A stretch of DNA of 64,000 bases from Skeletonema tropicum (Eukaryota; Bacillariophyta; Thalassiosirophyceae; Thalassiosirales; Thalassiosiraceae). Location: positions 4,836,001 to 4,900,000 of the forward strand of contig CM074127.1 of the NCBI GenBank assembly GCA_037178625.1, written 5' to 3'. Below the pieces are notes generated by a model that saw nothing but the letters and a program-made list of their open reading frames with translations, searched no databases and was not told the DNA's origin. The position numbers and the translations under genes are program-made. The stretch's first letter is position 1, and each line of letters opens with the position of its first letter. Shown in pieces: positions 10,892 to 21,779 of this stretch.

Positions 10892-12025
10892 TCATCGAAA
10901 GAAAGCACTCACTACCCTGTACAAGCTCATTCCCATTAGACCTAACCGCCATGGCTCAATGTTGCGTAACCTCATCATTATGTAGGCAGGGTCCAGCATG
11001 AGTTGTTGCCCATCTGGAGTTGTCACCAAGTCTTTTCCAAAGCGATACAGCGTGAAAATTGATAGCATCGTACTCATGCCGAAAGAAGATGACTTTTGCT
11101 TGGGAAGAGGTGGAGGTGGATTGTATTCCCAATCAAAAGATTCATCGTATACGCTTGGTTTGTTGAAAGATTTGCCAAAATCATTCCCTTGTTTTGCATC
11201 ATCCCATCCCATCTTGTATATATTCTCCAAATCATAATGTGGAATACGAGGGACTCGTGGCTGCACATCTCCATTAGGAGTAGGTGGCTGCAGCCGCGCT
11301 GGTCGTGCTGACGGAGTTAGTAGAATCTTCCCACTCCAAAGGAGCATGACAAGCATCAAACCCAGTGCCATTTTATCAGAAATGTTTCTGTAGCCTGTCA
11401 ATTGGATCAATATTTGTTTGAATCTGATGGGAGCATTGATGGCGGCACTTTTAGCAATCAATCTCAAAGATTTCCCTGCTTTTACGCCCTCCATCCAATC
11501 AGGTGACGTTATCGTCGACACCAGCACGACAAGAGAGAGGAACACGAAAATCTTAGTGAATCCGATCCATCCGCTAAGAAGTTTAAATACGAGCACAATG
11601 TTGAGCAATACCACAATAACTGCTCCCAAAATCGCTGTTTCTGGGGTGAGTTTTGCTTGAAGAGGTGGCGGCAGCAGAGACATGATGTAGCTGCCACGCT
11701 CTTGCAATGCTGCGCTCTGAAGATACAGCCGGGCATGATGAAACGCTACAGCTGCACCAAACTTGAGCTGCTCAAAGTTTGTTGCCTCCACCAAACTTTC
11801 CGGTTTGAGCTTAAGATAGCTTGGCTCTACTGCATTGTTTCCTCCGGCCATGGTAGCGGCTATTTCTGCAGTAAGAACGGCAACCACGTAGCGACCTGCT
11901 GCGAAGCTTACCGCCTGACCAAGCTGTCCATTCAGTTCTGGCCGAGCTGAGATGTTCTGGAGTTTGAGGAGCGGAGGCTTTCCCCCGTTGCTCGTGGCGA
12001 GGAAGTGGCTTGGGTCGACGCTCAT
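10892..12025 (-). CDS. Conserved-type multi-pass membrane protein, function unknown
   Basis: A single open frame of 377 residues starts at ATG 12025. I do not recognise the family. Hydrophobic segments lie at about residues 130-152 (TAILGAVIVVLLNIVLVF), 157-172 (TKIFVFLSLVVLVSTI) and 219-237 (MALGLMLVMLLWSGKILL). The N-terminal 60 residues contain an Ala-rich amphipathic stretch. The C-terminal half is soluble and has a Pro-rich patch (EYNPPPPLPKQKS) and a conserved-looking end (MRLRNIEPWRLGLMGMSLYR). The frame is convergent with the bestrophin gene, 157 bases away. It could be an organelle membrane protein, but no targeting sequence is clear. Confidence 0.75.
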   Translation of the reverse strand: MSVDPSHFLATSNGGKPPLLKLQNISARPELNGQLGQAVSFAAGRYVVAVLTAEIAATMAGGNNAVEPSYLKLKPESLVEATNFEQLKFGAAVAFHHARLYLQSAALQERGSYIMSLLPPPLQAKLTPETAILGAVIVVLLNIVLVFKLLSGWIGFTKIFVFLSLVVLVSTITSPDWMEGVKAGKSLRLIAKSAAINAPIRFKQILIQLTGYRNISDKMALGLMLVMLLWSGKILLTPSARPARLQPPTPNGDVQPRVPRIPHYDLENIYKMGWDDAKQGNDFGKSFNKPSVYDESFDWEYNPPPPLPKQKSSSFGMSTMLSIFTLYRFGKDLVTTPDGQQLMLDPAYIMMRLRNIEPWRLGLMGMSLYRVVSAFFR

Positions 12026-12458
12026 TGTTAACTATGCGACAGAGAGAGGTACAATAGGGTGTCAAAGGGTTGTGCGTTGTTGGTGTTGGAGGAGTGAAAG
12101 GTGGGAGGTGGGAGTGAGGGAAGGTGGTGACAAAGAAAAAGAAAGAGTGCGTCCCGCGACGGCGAACCTCGCTCCGTCCACTCGCGTCGGCGAGTGAGAA
12201 GACGGGAGAATCTGAAACGAAGCCCCGGGCAGGATGACGGACCGGGGACAGCTAAAATGACAAAAAATAAATAAGCCCCAGCGATGTTGATACTTATTGA
12301 TGTAGATAAGATTAATGATAAGTAGCTTTGGAGAGGTCTGAACACATTGAATCTGACACTTACTTCTTTATGCACATCTGCAATAATTCCATTTGAAGGA
12401 AATCATGTTGTACCTCTACAGTGTTCCTTCGTCGCAACGAAACCATACTAAACTGGTG

Positions 12459-14453
12459 TTAGGTGTCAAGAACTGTTTTGAGAACACACTCGTGCCCTTC
12501 TATTTCCTGGTCAATCTGGTTGAGAATTTCATTGGGAATAGTCTCTACGAGAGCTGTCTGCGGCTTTTTATCTTTTCTCATCGTGTGACTGCGACGAAAC
12601 ATAGAGAATCCACGCGTCTTTTCCTTCTTTTTTGGCACCACATCTTTTTCCGCCTCTTCTGTCAAGTTTTTTGTCGTTGGTACTGTTTCGACAAGCATAG
12701 GTTTCACTAGCATATCTTTTGAATTGGAGCATTTAGGTACATTTGCGTGTGAACTTTCCGTCGATTGCTGAAGTCGGACGGACACGTCGTTGAAACTCAA
12801 GACTTCAGCCACATTCGAGTCGTGTGCGTTTTTTGTAGATCCCTGTGGCTTGTGGATCGCTACAGGAGACGGCTTTAATTGTGTTGGCTTAGTAGTCACT
12901 GAAGGAGGTTTCTTCGAGGTCATAGCCACGTCCGATGTGCTTTTTGTTTTTGCAGATTCCCCAAGCTTGGTAGTAACTACAAGAGGAGGGACATTCTTCT
13001 CTGCATTACCATCTGACATCGTATGGTTGTCTGACACACTCATACTGTCCACGGCAGAAGCGACGGTATCGATGTTATACTCATCCACCTTCAAGTAATC
13101 CTGTTCCTTTGCGCATGTTGGTACGGCACAGTCAAACATGCGCTCGAAAACACCCTTAACCTTCGGAGTCGAAGAGGGTGCATTTATTACGTCCCTCGTA
13201 TCCGTATCCATTGTGTCCATTGTCACGACAGTATCTTCAAAAGTTGCAAATGTCTCCTCATCATCGCCCCATGTTCCTGTATTGTCATCGTTCCAAGTTT
13301 CTGAACTCATCTGGGTATATGATTGGCTGTAATCACTGTCAGAAGATGTGTCATCAGCATCATCAACGAGAGAGGATGAAGAAACTGGAATGTCATCGCT
13401 TCTCTCTCCCACAGACGAATGTATGGCCGCTGGGGTATCCGTTGCTTCGGCATTCATCGCTGCCTGCTTGCGTTGTTTTCTCTTCCTCACTTTGGCCCTT
13501 TGTTTAAAAGTTTTCTCTAATTCTGACCCACGAGGAAATACTTCCAATGCCACACGAACAATTGCATCGCCGGATTGGTCCACGCCAAACCGTTGTAGGA
13601 AGAGATTCCTCTCCGCGATATTTGGTAGACCTCCTAACTGACCAGCACCATTCGCCGATTTTGATCCTTTCTTGAACATGCGCTTCACAAGACTTTTTGA
13701 CTTTTTTGTCTTCTCTCGGTTTTTTGCAGTTGCATCAGCACCATCCGATTTTGTCAACATTATCAAGGGGCTTTCGACACCAAAAGGTCCGATCAAATTA
13801 TTGACACTTGTCAATGGTAAATCTAGTTGCTTCCTTCTGCCATTGAGCGTTTCTTCCCCTGTGATGGTTAAATTCGAAAACCCAATAGGAATAGCCACTA
13901 GAGGACTTACTCCTCCTCCTTCCATAGGTGTTTCATGTTCTTCCTTGTCAGCAACCAGTCCCAAAGTCACACAAAACATTTTGGGAGCAAATGTGGATGA
14001 TGGATCATTCTCGCTATCTCTCTTAGAAGGGACCAAGTCTGCCTCAAATGCCACCTCATTCGATGTATTGATCAAATTTTTTTTTACCTCCGTACAATCA
14101 TCATTCCAAACCGCCACAAAACGTTCGGTATAAATTGCAGAGTTTGAGGAATTATTTTCAGAGCTGTCTCCACCAGTGGAGGGTGGTTTCGATAAATAAT
14201 TTGATAACCCAGATGGCTTTCCCCCGCTCTTATAGGTGCGTGAAATGGTAGCAACGGCGCGTAGCTTTGACGGAGGTGGGAAGTTGACTGAAACATCTTT
14301 CTGTAGTCTCTCATTATCGGTAATACTTGTTGTATTAGCCAAGATGCCGGCAACCCCCAAAAATGTCACGCGTATCACATACGGAACGGAATTCGATTGA
14401 GCATTGCTTTCATTGGTATCATTGACAGCAGCGGCCGCAGCATTGCTTGACAT
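12459..14453 (-). CDS. Large protein with probable N-terminal C2-like domain, function unknown
   Basis: A single frame of 664 residues starts at ATG 14453. Residues about 22-240 look like an NT-C2-type beta-sandwich: YVIRVTFLGVAGIL at the start, FVAVWNDDC and FEADLVPS in the middle, MFCVTLGLV and VAIPIGFSNLTITGEE at the end. This pattern occurs in proteins linking membranes to cytoskeleton. A very basic stretch (EKTKKSKSLVKRMFKKGSKS) follows, then a second short segment (DAIVRVALEVFPRGSEL). The rest is acidic, Ser/Thr-rich and probably disordered. The C-terminus has a basic patch and ends near EIEGHECVLKTVLDT. No catalytic residues are seen. The C2 assignment is inference from pattern. Confidence 0.72.
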   Translation of the reverse strand: MSSNAAAAAVNDTNESNAQSNSVPYVIRVTFLGVAGILANTTSITDNERLQKDVSVNFPPPSKLRAVATISRTYKSGGKPSGLSNYLSKPPSTGGDSSENNSSNSAIYTERFVAVWNDDCTEVKKNLINTSNEVAFEADLVPSKRDSENDPSSTFAPKMFCVTLGLVADKEEHETPMEGGGVSPLVAIPIGFSNLTITGEETLNGRRKQLDLPLTSVNNLIGPFGVESPLIMLTKSDGADATAKNREKTKKSKSLVKRMFKKGSKSANGAGQLGGLPNIAERNLFLQRFGVDQSGDAIVRVALEVFPRGSELEKTFKQRAKVRKRKQRKQAAMNAEATDTPAAIHSSVGERSDDIPVSSSSLVDDADDTSSDSDYSQSYTQMSSETWNDDNTGTWGDDEETFATFEDTVVTMDTMDTDTRDVINAPSSTPKVKGVFERMFDCAVPTCAKEQDYLKVDEYNIDTVASAVDSMSVSDNHTMSDGNAEKNVPPLVVTTKLGESAKTKSTSDVAMTSKKPPSVTTKPTQLKPSPVAIHKPQGSTKNAHDSNVAEVLSFNDVSVRLQQSTESSHANVPKCSNSKDMLVKPMLVETVPTTKNLTEEAEKDVVPKKKEKTRGFSMFRRSHTMRKDKKPQTALVETIPNEILNQIDQEIEGHECVLKTVLDT

Positions 14454-15164
14454 GGCGGGACACGAGAAATAGATGATTGTAGTTCTTTCTGATTGTCTTT
14501 CTATACTTATAGCAATAAGTATTGTGTTAATAACAAAAACGAATCGTCCCGTATATTATTACTCAAATAAGACTTAGACAATGACGAAAAAGACGACAGA
14601 GCGGTCGGTGTTAGTGTTAGTTGTGTCGATGTTGGTGTTGTCCGTACCTACATACTGCCCGTTGCCCGTCCGCGTCTTCACTCTTCACCACCGACCACCG
14701 ACCCATGTGATCTGAGGCGGTGATGGCATTGGCTTTCTCACGCGAAGTCCCACAAAATTAATTTGAATTTTTGCCATCACAAGTCACAAATCAACTACAT
14801 CAAATCACATCACAAACACATTCATTCCATCCTGTCACCTGTCACAAAACCAACTCGACATCTTCACTCTTCTCAGTCTCAGAGCTCAGAGAGATACAAT
14901 ACTTCTACTTCATGGTAAGAGGGTATCGTTACAAAAATTGCAAACAATCAACCGGTGCTAGTACGACAATGACATGAGATGAGAATAATTAGAAATAAAT
15001 GTGACTCAAAGCACAAAGCACGGGAACACAAAGCATCTGAGTATAAGTGTAACTTGGCCTATGACTTCAAGAATTTAACATCTCTTCAACGTAATAACTG
15101 ACAACCTCTCAGGCAATATTATTGCAGCCACAAAACGATTGTAGGTATAGAACAAAAGGGCTAT
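14454..15164. other. Upstream region of the C2-like gene, no gene seen
   Basis: AT-rich sequence with CA-rich stretches (about 14775-14830). Only one short plus-strand frame of 68 codons occurs, with no family resemblance. Confidence 0.4.
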
Positions 15165-16529
15165 ATGTAACTCCGAACTAGAACATCCAGCTAACCAGCT
15201 GTAAAAGCTGACAGCACAACAATATATCAAATCGTATCTATCGTCAAATTACTCACGAACCGCTTTTAGAAGCCCATTATACTCAGTAGCAACAGTAACA
15301 GTGACAAAAGAACGGCTCAGACGGCTAGCGTCCGTAGAAGCAATGCTACAACCTCGTAGCTAATGTGAGACGTCCAATATGGGCTGGCCAGAAGCACCTC
15401 TTTGAGCCAAATCGTATCTATCGCCGTCACTATAGCAATGAGCCCCTTCTAGTGGCCCATTCTAGTCGGCGGCGACACTATACAAACACGTTACCACTGC
15501 TCAGAAAGCTGGTGTGAGTAGAAGCGTTTCTGAAAACTCGCAGCTAATATGGGCGGTATAGTGTGAACTGGCCAGAAGCACCAGCACCACTCTGAGCCAA
15601 ATAAAATAAATTGTCATAACAACAACAATGAGCCGCTTCTCTAGTGGCCCATTATATTCGGCGGCGATACTAGACAAGCATTTTAGTACAACTCAGACGG
15701 CTCGCGTGAGAAGAAGCGTAACTACAGACTCATAGCTGTTAAGAAAGGTCCAGTGTGGGTTTTCAAGCAGCACCACTCTGAACCAAATCGTATCTATCGC
15801 CGTCAGTATGGGCATGAGCAGCTTCTAGTGGCCCATTCTAGTCGGCGGTGGTAATAAACCAGCTAATTAGTGGCGCTCAGACGACTAGTGTCTATAGAAG
15901 CAATGCTACAACCTCGTATTCGTATCTGATGTGAGAGATCCAGTGTCACCAGTGTGGGCTGGCCAGCAGCACCACTCTTAACCAAATCGTATCTATCACC
16001 GTCAGTATGGGCATGAGCCGCTTCTAGTGGCCCATTCTATTCGGCGGTGGTACTAGACAAGCTCATTGGTACCGCTAAGACGACTACCGTCTATAGAAGC
16101 GATGCTACACGTATCTGATGTGGGAGGTCCAGTGTGGGCACAACAGCAGCACCACAATCTACCAAATCGTATCTATCGCCGTCAGTATGGGCATGAGCCG
16201 CTTCTTAATGGCCCATTCTAGTCGGCGGTGGTACTAGACAAGCTCATTGGTACCGCTCAGAAGACTAGCGTCTATAGAAGCAATGCTACAGACTTGTAGC
16301 TGATATGAGAGATCCAGTGTGGGCTGGCCGCAGCACCACATTCTACCAAATCGAATCAGTCGCAGTAAGTATGGGCATGAGCCGCTTCTACTGGCCCATT
16401 CTAGTCGGCGGTGATACTAGACAAGCTCATTGGTACCGCTCAGACGACTACCGTCTATAGAAGCGATGCTACAACCTCGTAGCTCACGTGAAGGACCACT
16501 GTTGATTTTCAAGCAGCACCACTCTGAAC
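15165..16529. repeat. Tandem satellite, left block (about 7 units of roughly 183 bp)
   Basis: Each unit contains AAATCGTATCTATCGCCGTC, then GGGCATGAGCCGCTTCTAGT, a TCGGCGGTGGTACTAGAC core, GACGACTACCGTCTATAGAA and CCAGTGTGGGCTGG. Successive ATCGTATCTA-type sites fall near 15231, 15411, 15787, 15986, 16166 and 16350, giving a period of about 180-199 bases. Leftmost units are more divergent than inner ones. The block ends at the insertion site of the element at 16530. No unit encodes a plausible protein. Confidence 0.9.
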
Positions 16530-18598
16530 TAGGGGGTGTTTTCATAACTTTCTGAATTTTTTATGCTGCCAAAAAACATCGACCAAGTGGTTATATGCAT
16601 ACCTGAGGGTATTAGAAGTGATTTATAGGAAGAATTATGTCCATAGCACCACCATGGTCGAAGATATCAATAGATACAATTACAAGAAAATCATTTATCT
16701 GGTATTGGACATTCACACACCGTATGTTGGAATTAGATATTGCTATTGTAGGAGGATACCAACCGGTTATGAAAATAATGGCGCCATCCATCATCAGATC
16801 TCACAAGACCAAAAATGGCTTCAACCATGGTATCTTTGCCCTTATATCGTCGCTTACCACAGATAATACTCATCTCATGATGTAAACTATATGCGGAACT
16901 CATGTACCAGTGTATATACAATGATATTTGATAAAATTTTGGGCTATTCATTCGTGTTCCTGCACTGTAATCATGTAGAATGAGCTGGCAAGTGGCCACA
17001 ATATTATCAGTCATCACCATGAAAATGGAGCATATCATCCCATTTTAAACGTAATAAATCCAAGTCAGCACACAATCTCTTTCTATTGATACATGAGGTG
17101 GATCCGCAAAGACTGGAGTGCCCGTTCCGGTCTTCATAGCAGTGATATATCCCGTGAGCGAAGCATGACATCCGAATCGACTCTCATGAATTTTCGCTCG
17201 TATATTCTGCAATAGCATGACGAGATGATTATTAACAATGAAAAGAATAGCAACTACTCTCGGCGTATATATACAGGCATTGTTTGCGCGGATCTATGTG
17301 TCACGTATTGATTGTCTCTTGTAATATTTGCAAATTTGGGTGTCAAATTTAGCTCTCCAAAATAATCGAATTTCTGTGTTATGGGGCTATGTCTCTTACA
17401 TCATAGACTACATACCGTAATAAGCTGCTTCACATAACTTCATATAACCTATGGAAGGATGTCATGTGGTGGAATGAGGTTGAATTATCCGTAGCAATCC
17501 CAAAGTACACGGATCTGTCAGCATGCGTTGAGTTGTCATCTGCGCTAGTGGAGAGGGTAGGATTGCGTATATCTCCTCCTATTCTGATAGAACAACAATG
17601 TAAAGACATCCTCCTCTAGCCATGGTATATACAAAGCTGTTTTGGGCATTGAGATCCGATGGATGTAGTTCGTGCCTGCGAAACGAAAAATGCCGCACGG
17701 AAATTGATGGATTTTCATGATTGCGCCCGTAATGTATAAAGAGCTGATGCCATGGTAATCATCAATTTCGTCCATTACCAACAGAACCAGATACCCACCA
17801 TAGCCCATACAAACAGTAGATGCGGCTCATTTGGGTATTATCCGCCGCTCTTCACTAGATTGTCGAATAATGCACGTGTTGGGCAATTCTTTGTGGAATA
17901 AATTCGTGAGAGATACTCCAATATCATGTCCGCTCTATGCAATATCATCCACAAACTGCATAACAACCGACGTATATAGCCTAAAGGAGGCGGATGATGT
18001 GAAGTTGATTGCTTTGTGCATAACTTATGTTCCAATAATTGAATTCTCCCCCCGAAATGTTGTGCCGACCGACCGATCTCGACACGTGCCTGGAGTGTTA
18101 TTTATTGAGTTCTGGGGCGATTCTGAATCCAAAAACGGACAGCAACGTTGTAAGCATCATATAGATGACATCCGATCACTTTAATATGGGAGGGGTGGCG
18201 ATGGTATTGGTGTAGAGGACGATCATTCGGGCGGCACAATTTTCATCCTGGTGATGGTATATGTATCATCTTTCTAAAAAAACTCGTCCGTTTGGGGAAT
18301 TTTCGAAAATCGGCCACCGAGTGCACCTCACACAGTGTATTACAAAAGTGCGTACGGTCCGTCTTTCTTTTCAAAAGCTTGTATAATTCAATACTTTAGC
18401 AAAGATAGGCCGGCTGCCTTGTTCCCGATAAGCATGTCATCGACAACTTTGTCGAATAAAATGGAGTTTCGGTCTGTCTGTACACCTCCACAAAAATATT
18501 TAAGAACCGCTTCGAAACGTCTCCGGTAATCAAAAGCACGTTGGAATTAGTACTACAATTTAACCCTTTTCTATCCCTTTTTATGAAAACACCCCCTA
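16530..18598. mobile_element. 2069-bp terminal-inverted-repeat element inserted in the satellite
   Basis: Both ends read TAGGGGGTGTTTTCATAA (18 bases, perfect inverted repeat). The flanks TCTGAAC at 16523-16529 and 18599-18605 are identical, and the uninterrupted satellite reads CTCTGAACC at this point, so a 7-bp target duplication is clear. The interior has several short frames, mostly on the minus strand (about 18396-18608, 17838-18035, 17545-17808, 17060-17230, 16733-17038), none recognisable; they may be exons of a decayed transposase. The TAGGGG start recalls some hAT-type MITEs, but those make 8-bp duplications. Superfamily unresolved. Confidence 0.8.
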
Positions 18599-20670
18599 TC
18601 TGAACCAAATCGTATCTGTCGCAGTAAGTATGGGCATGAGCCGCTCCTAGTGGCCCAGTCTAGTCGGCGGTGGTACTAGACAAACTCATTGGTACCGCTC
18701 AGACGACTACCGTCTATAGAAGCAATGCTACAACCTCGTATCTGATGTGAGAGGTCCAGTGTGGGCTGGCAACAGCAGCACCACTCTTAACCAAATCGTA
18801 TCTATCACCGTCAGTATGGGCATGAGCCGCTTCTACTGGCCCATTCTAGTCCGCGGTGGTACTAGACAAGCTCATTGGTACCGCTCAGACGACTACCGTC
18901 TATAGAAGCAATGCTACACGTATCTGATGTGAGAGGTCCAGTGTGGGCACAACAGCAGCACCACTCTTAACCAAATCGTATCTATCACCGTCAGTATGGG
19001 CATAAGCCGCTTCTAGTGGCCCATTCTAGTCGGCGGTGGTACTAGACAAACTCATTGGTACCGCTCAGACGACTACCGTCTATAGATGCAACACGTATCT
19101 GATGTGAGAGGTCCAGTGTGGGCGCACAGCAGCACCACTCTGAACCAAATCGTATCTATCGCCGTCAGTATGGGCATGAGCCGCTTCTACTGGCCCATTC
19201 TAGTCGGCGGTGGTACTAGACAAGCTCATTGGTACCGCTCAGAAGACTAGTGTCTATAGAAGCAATGCTACAACCTCGTAGCTGACGTAAGAGATCCAGT
19301 GTGGGTACAACAGCAGCACCACTCTGAACCAAATCGTATCTATCGCCGTCAGTATGGGCATGAGCCGCTTCTACTGGCCCATTCTAGTCGGCGGTGGTAC
19401 TAGACAAACTCATTGGTACCGCTGAGACGACTACCGTCCGTAGAAGCGATGCTACAACCTCGTAGCTGACGTAAGAGATCCAGTGTGGGCTGGCCAGCAG
19501 CACCCTTCTGAACCAAATCGTATCTATCGCCGTCAGTATGGGCATGAGCCGCTTATAGTGGCCCATTCTAGTCGGCGGTGGTACAAGCCAAGGCTTTTTG
19601 TACCGCTCAGACGACTAGCGGCCGTAGAAGCGATGCTACAACCTCGTAGCTGACGTGAGAGGTCCAGTGTGGGCACAACAGCAGCACCACATTCTACCAA
19701 ATCGTATCAGTCGCAGTAAGTATGGGCATGAGCCGCTTCTAGTGGCCCATTCTAGTCGGCGGTGATACTAGACAAGCTCATTGGTACCGCTCAGACGACT
19801 ACCGTCTATAGATGCAATGCTACAACCTCGTATCTGATGTGAGAGGTCCAGCGTGGGCGCAACAGCAGCTTCACAATTTACCAAATCGTGTCTATCGCCG
19901 TCAGTATGGGCATGAGCCGCTTCTAGTGGCCCATTCTAGTCGGCGGTGGTACTAGACAAGCTCATTGGTACCGCTGAGACGACTACCGTCTATAGAAGCA
20001 ATGCTACAACCTCGTAGCTGACGTGAGAGATCCAGTGTGGGCTGGCCAGCAGCACCCTTCTGAACCAAATCGTATCTATCGCCGTCAGTATGGGCAGGAG
20101 CCGCTTCTAGTGGCCCATTCCAGTCGGCGGTGGTACAAGCAAAGCCTTTTTGTACCGCTCAGACGACTAGCGGCCGTAGAAGCGATGCTACAACCTCGTA
20201 GCTGACGTGAGAGGTCCAGTGTGGGCTCAACAGCAGCACCACATTCTACCAAATCGTATCAGTCGCAGTAAGTATGGGCATGAGCCGCTTCTAGTGGCCC
20301 ATTCTAGTCGGTTGTGATTTCGTCACTATAGCAATGATCTGCTTCTAGTGTCCCACCGCTCAGACGGCTGGCGTTACTAGAAGCGTCGCTACAGACTCGC
20401 AGTTAATATGAGAGATATAGTCTGGGCTTGCCAGAAGCACGTCTCTTAGCCAAATCGTATCAATCGTCGTCACTATTGCAATGAGCCGCTTCTAGGGGCC
20501 CATTATACTCGGCGGCGGTACCATGCAAGCATGTTAGCATTGCTCAGTCGGCTGGTGTGAGTAGAAGCGTTGCTACAGACTCGTAGCTGTTATGAGAGGT
20601 CCAGTGTGGGCTGGCTAGCAGCACCAAAGTCGTATCTATCGTCGTCACTATAGCAATGAGCCGCTTCTTC
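18599..20670. repeat. Tandem satellite, right block (about 11-12 units, with a 3-unit higher-order repeat)
   Basis: This is the same unit as the left block. AAATCGTATC sites fall near 18609, 18795, 18975, 19149, 19332, 19517, 19701, 19884, 20069 and 20252, a period of 174-186 bases. Variant units recur every 552 bases: the GTACAAGCCAAGGCTTTTTG variant at 19582 matches its near-copy at 20134, and the CACCCTTCTGAACC variant at 19501 matches one at 20053. The units from 20310 on are degenerate. The array ends against a RAP-domain remnant. Confidence 0.9.
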
Positions 20671-20676
20671 TCAACT

Positions 20677-20883
20677 TTACAAGTCCAGCAGATGTCGGAG
20701 ATACTTCTGCTCCTCAACTTCATCTCTGCCAAGTTTGTCCCACTCCCAATATGGAACCTATACAAGCTCTATTCCGTCAGTCGATGGAACTTGTCTCCTC
20801 TTTAGAATAGTTCTTGCTAGTGAAGTCTCACTTCGGCCAATAAAATGACATGGACCGTCTACTTCAATACCGACTTTCTTACT
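20677..20883 (-). pseudogene. RAP-domain remnant, 5'-truncated with an in-frame TAG
   Basis: The minus-strand frame reads KKVGIEVDGPCHFIGR, then TILKRRQVPSTDGIELV, then TAG, then VPYWEWDKLGR and EEQKYLRHLLDL before TAA at 20679-20677. This is the end of a RAP domain (the IEVDGPxHF, LKRR and PYWEW motifs), found in organelle RNA-processing proteins and abundant in diatoms and apicomplexans. The TAG replaces the residue between the two valines, usually Ser. Upstream of 20883 the expected beginning of the domain is missing and unrelated sequence follows. The remnant touches the last satellite units directly, so a rearrangement probably broke the gene. Confidence 0.82.
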
Positions 20884-21188
20884 GGAGGTTTGTCGCGACG
20901 GATGAGGATCGCACGAGCGAGAGCGGTGGCTCCAAGAATGAGGCGCATAATTGCTGCTCCTCTATAGCGATGATATTGATCACTTCTTTCATCAAATCTC
21001 ATGCCTCGATCGACATTCATTTCGCCCATCATAAAAGTCATATGAACGACCACGACTGCGCACACGAGAGCGAGAGCGAGAGGGAGATTGAGCTCGATGT
21101 TGACTGCGTCCTCGACCATCGGCATGGTTCCGTTGCTGCCGTCGCGATCCTGAGGACGCATGTAGTAACTGAAGGATTGACTGGACAT
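20859..21188 (-). CDS. Small membrane-type ORF, doubtful
   Basis: This is a 109-codon frame from ATG 21188 with one strong hydrophobic segment (LPLALALVCAVVVVHMTFMM) and a basic C-terminus. It overlaps the RAP remnant in another frame. A plus-strand frame covers the same bases, and the Ser/Arg-rich third frame is equally open. No family is recognised. It may be a fragment created by the rearrangement seen at 20883. Confidence 0.25.
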   Translation of the reverse strand: MSSQSFSYYMRPQDRDGSNGTMPMVEDAVNIELNLPLALALVCAVVVVHMTFMMGEMNVDRGMRFDERSDQYHRYRGAAIMRLILGATALARAILIRRDKPPVRKSVLK

Positions 21189-21314
21189 ACTGAATTGAAC
21201 AAAGTGAAGTCTTTTGACAACATTTCATGGCACAGTAGGATTTGAGTCTTAGACGTACATACGTACCTAAGTATATATGTGCTATTTAATGCAGGTCCAA
21301 TCAAGGGTAAATAA

Positions 21315-21779
21315 ATGGTCCAATACAATGTCAGAGAAGACGTTCTTCGAACCATCTACACCGACGCCAAATACCTCCAAATGTGGGCAATATGTCCCTC
21401 CGGCGGCATGGGCCCAATGCTCCGCAGATTCCTTTTCGGTGACGATCCGATTCGACGACTCTCCTTCTCCGCCAACTGGCCCCAAGCTGCAAAGATGTAC
21501 CTCGACTCCCTCCAAGGTTCGGCCCCGCATGGCATCCTCCCTCTCGCAAACTCTTCCTGGTCCTCTTCCAAACCAGCTGACCAGAAATTCTATGGTCATT
21601 CCTACACGGCGCCCACCCCAAAAATTCACTTCCTCCAGCAGTTTGGCCTTGCTTGCACGGCCTTCGCGTTCCACATCCGTCGACCAATTCCTGCCCAGCA
21701 GGCACCACAGGCGCCTTCGGGACAAGCCCGAGCTCCTCCTGGTTTAAGTTCACCTTTCTCTACTGGCACTAGTGCCTAG
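21315..21779 (+). CDS. Orphan ORF with strong codon bias
   Basis: A frame of 154 residues starts at ATG 21315. Third positions are strongly C-biased (GTC, TAC, GAC, ATC, CTC, TCC), unlike the surrounding sequence and like well-expressed diatom genes, which favours coding on the plus strand. The N-terminal 80 residues look globular (VREDVLRTIYTDAKYLQMW, MLRRFLFGDDPIRRLSF). The C-terminus is Pro/Ala-rich (PAQQAPQAPSGQARAPPG). Three other frames are open over the same bases, a sign of high GC rather than genes. I do not recognise it. It lies just beyond the satellite and RAP remnant and could be a fragment of a larger or transferred gene. Confidence 0.45.
   Translation: MVQYNVREDVLRTIYTDAKYLQMWAICPSGGMGPMLRRFLFGDDPIRRLSFSANWPQAAKMYLDSLQGSAPHGILPLANSSWSSSKPADQKFYGHSYTAPTPKIHFLQQFGLACTAFAFHIRRPIPAQQAPQAPSGQARAPPGLSSPFSTGTSA

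Noticed and set aside
12028..12375. 115-codon ORF between the two minus-strand genes
   Set aside because: Ser/Pro/Leu-rich translation of CT-rich upstream DNA, without family resemblance.
12790..14133. Plus-strand ORFs over the C2-like gene
   Set aside because: They are antisense shadows of a 664-codon frame that has domain-like sequence.
15165..20670. Regularly spaced repeats that might suggest a CRISPR array
   Set aside because: The whole unit of about 183 bases repeats; there are no short constant repeats with unique spacers, and the surroundings are eukaryotic.
21282..21753. Two minus-strand ORFs opposite the orphan ORF
   Set aside because: The codon bias supports the plus frame; the others are open because of high GC at third positions.
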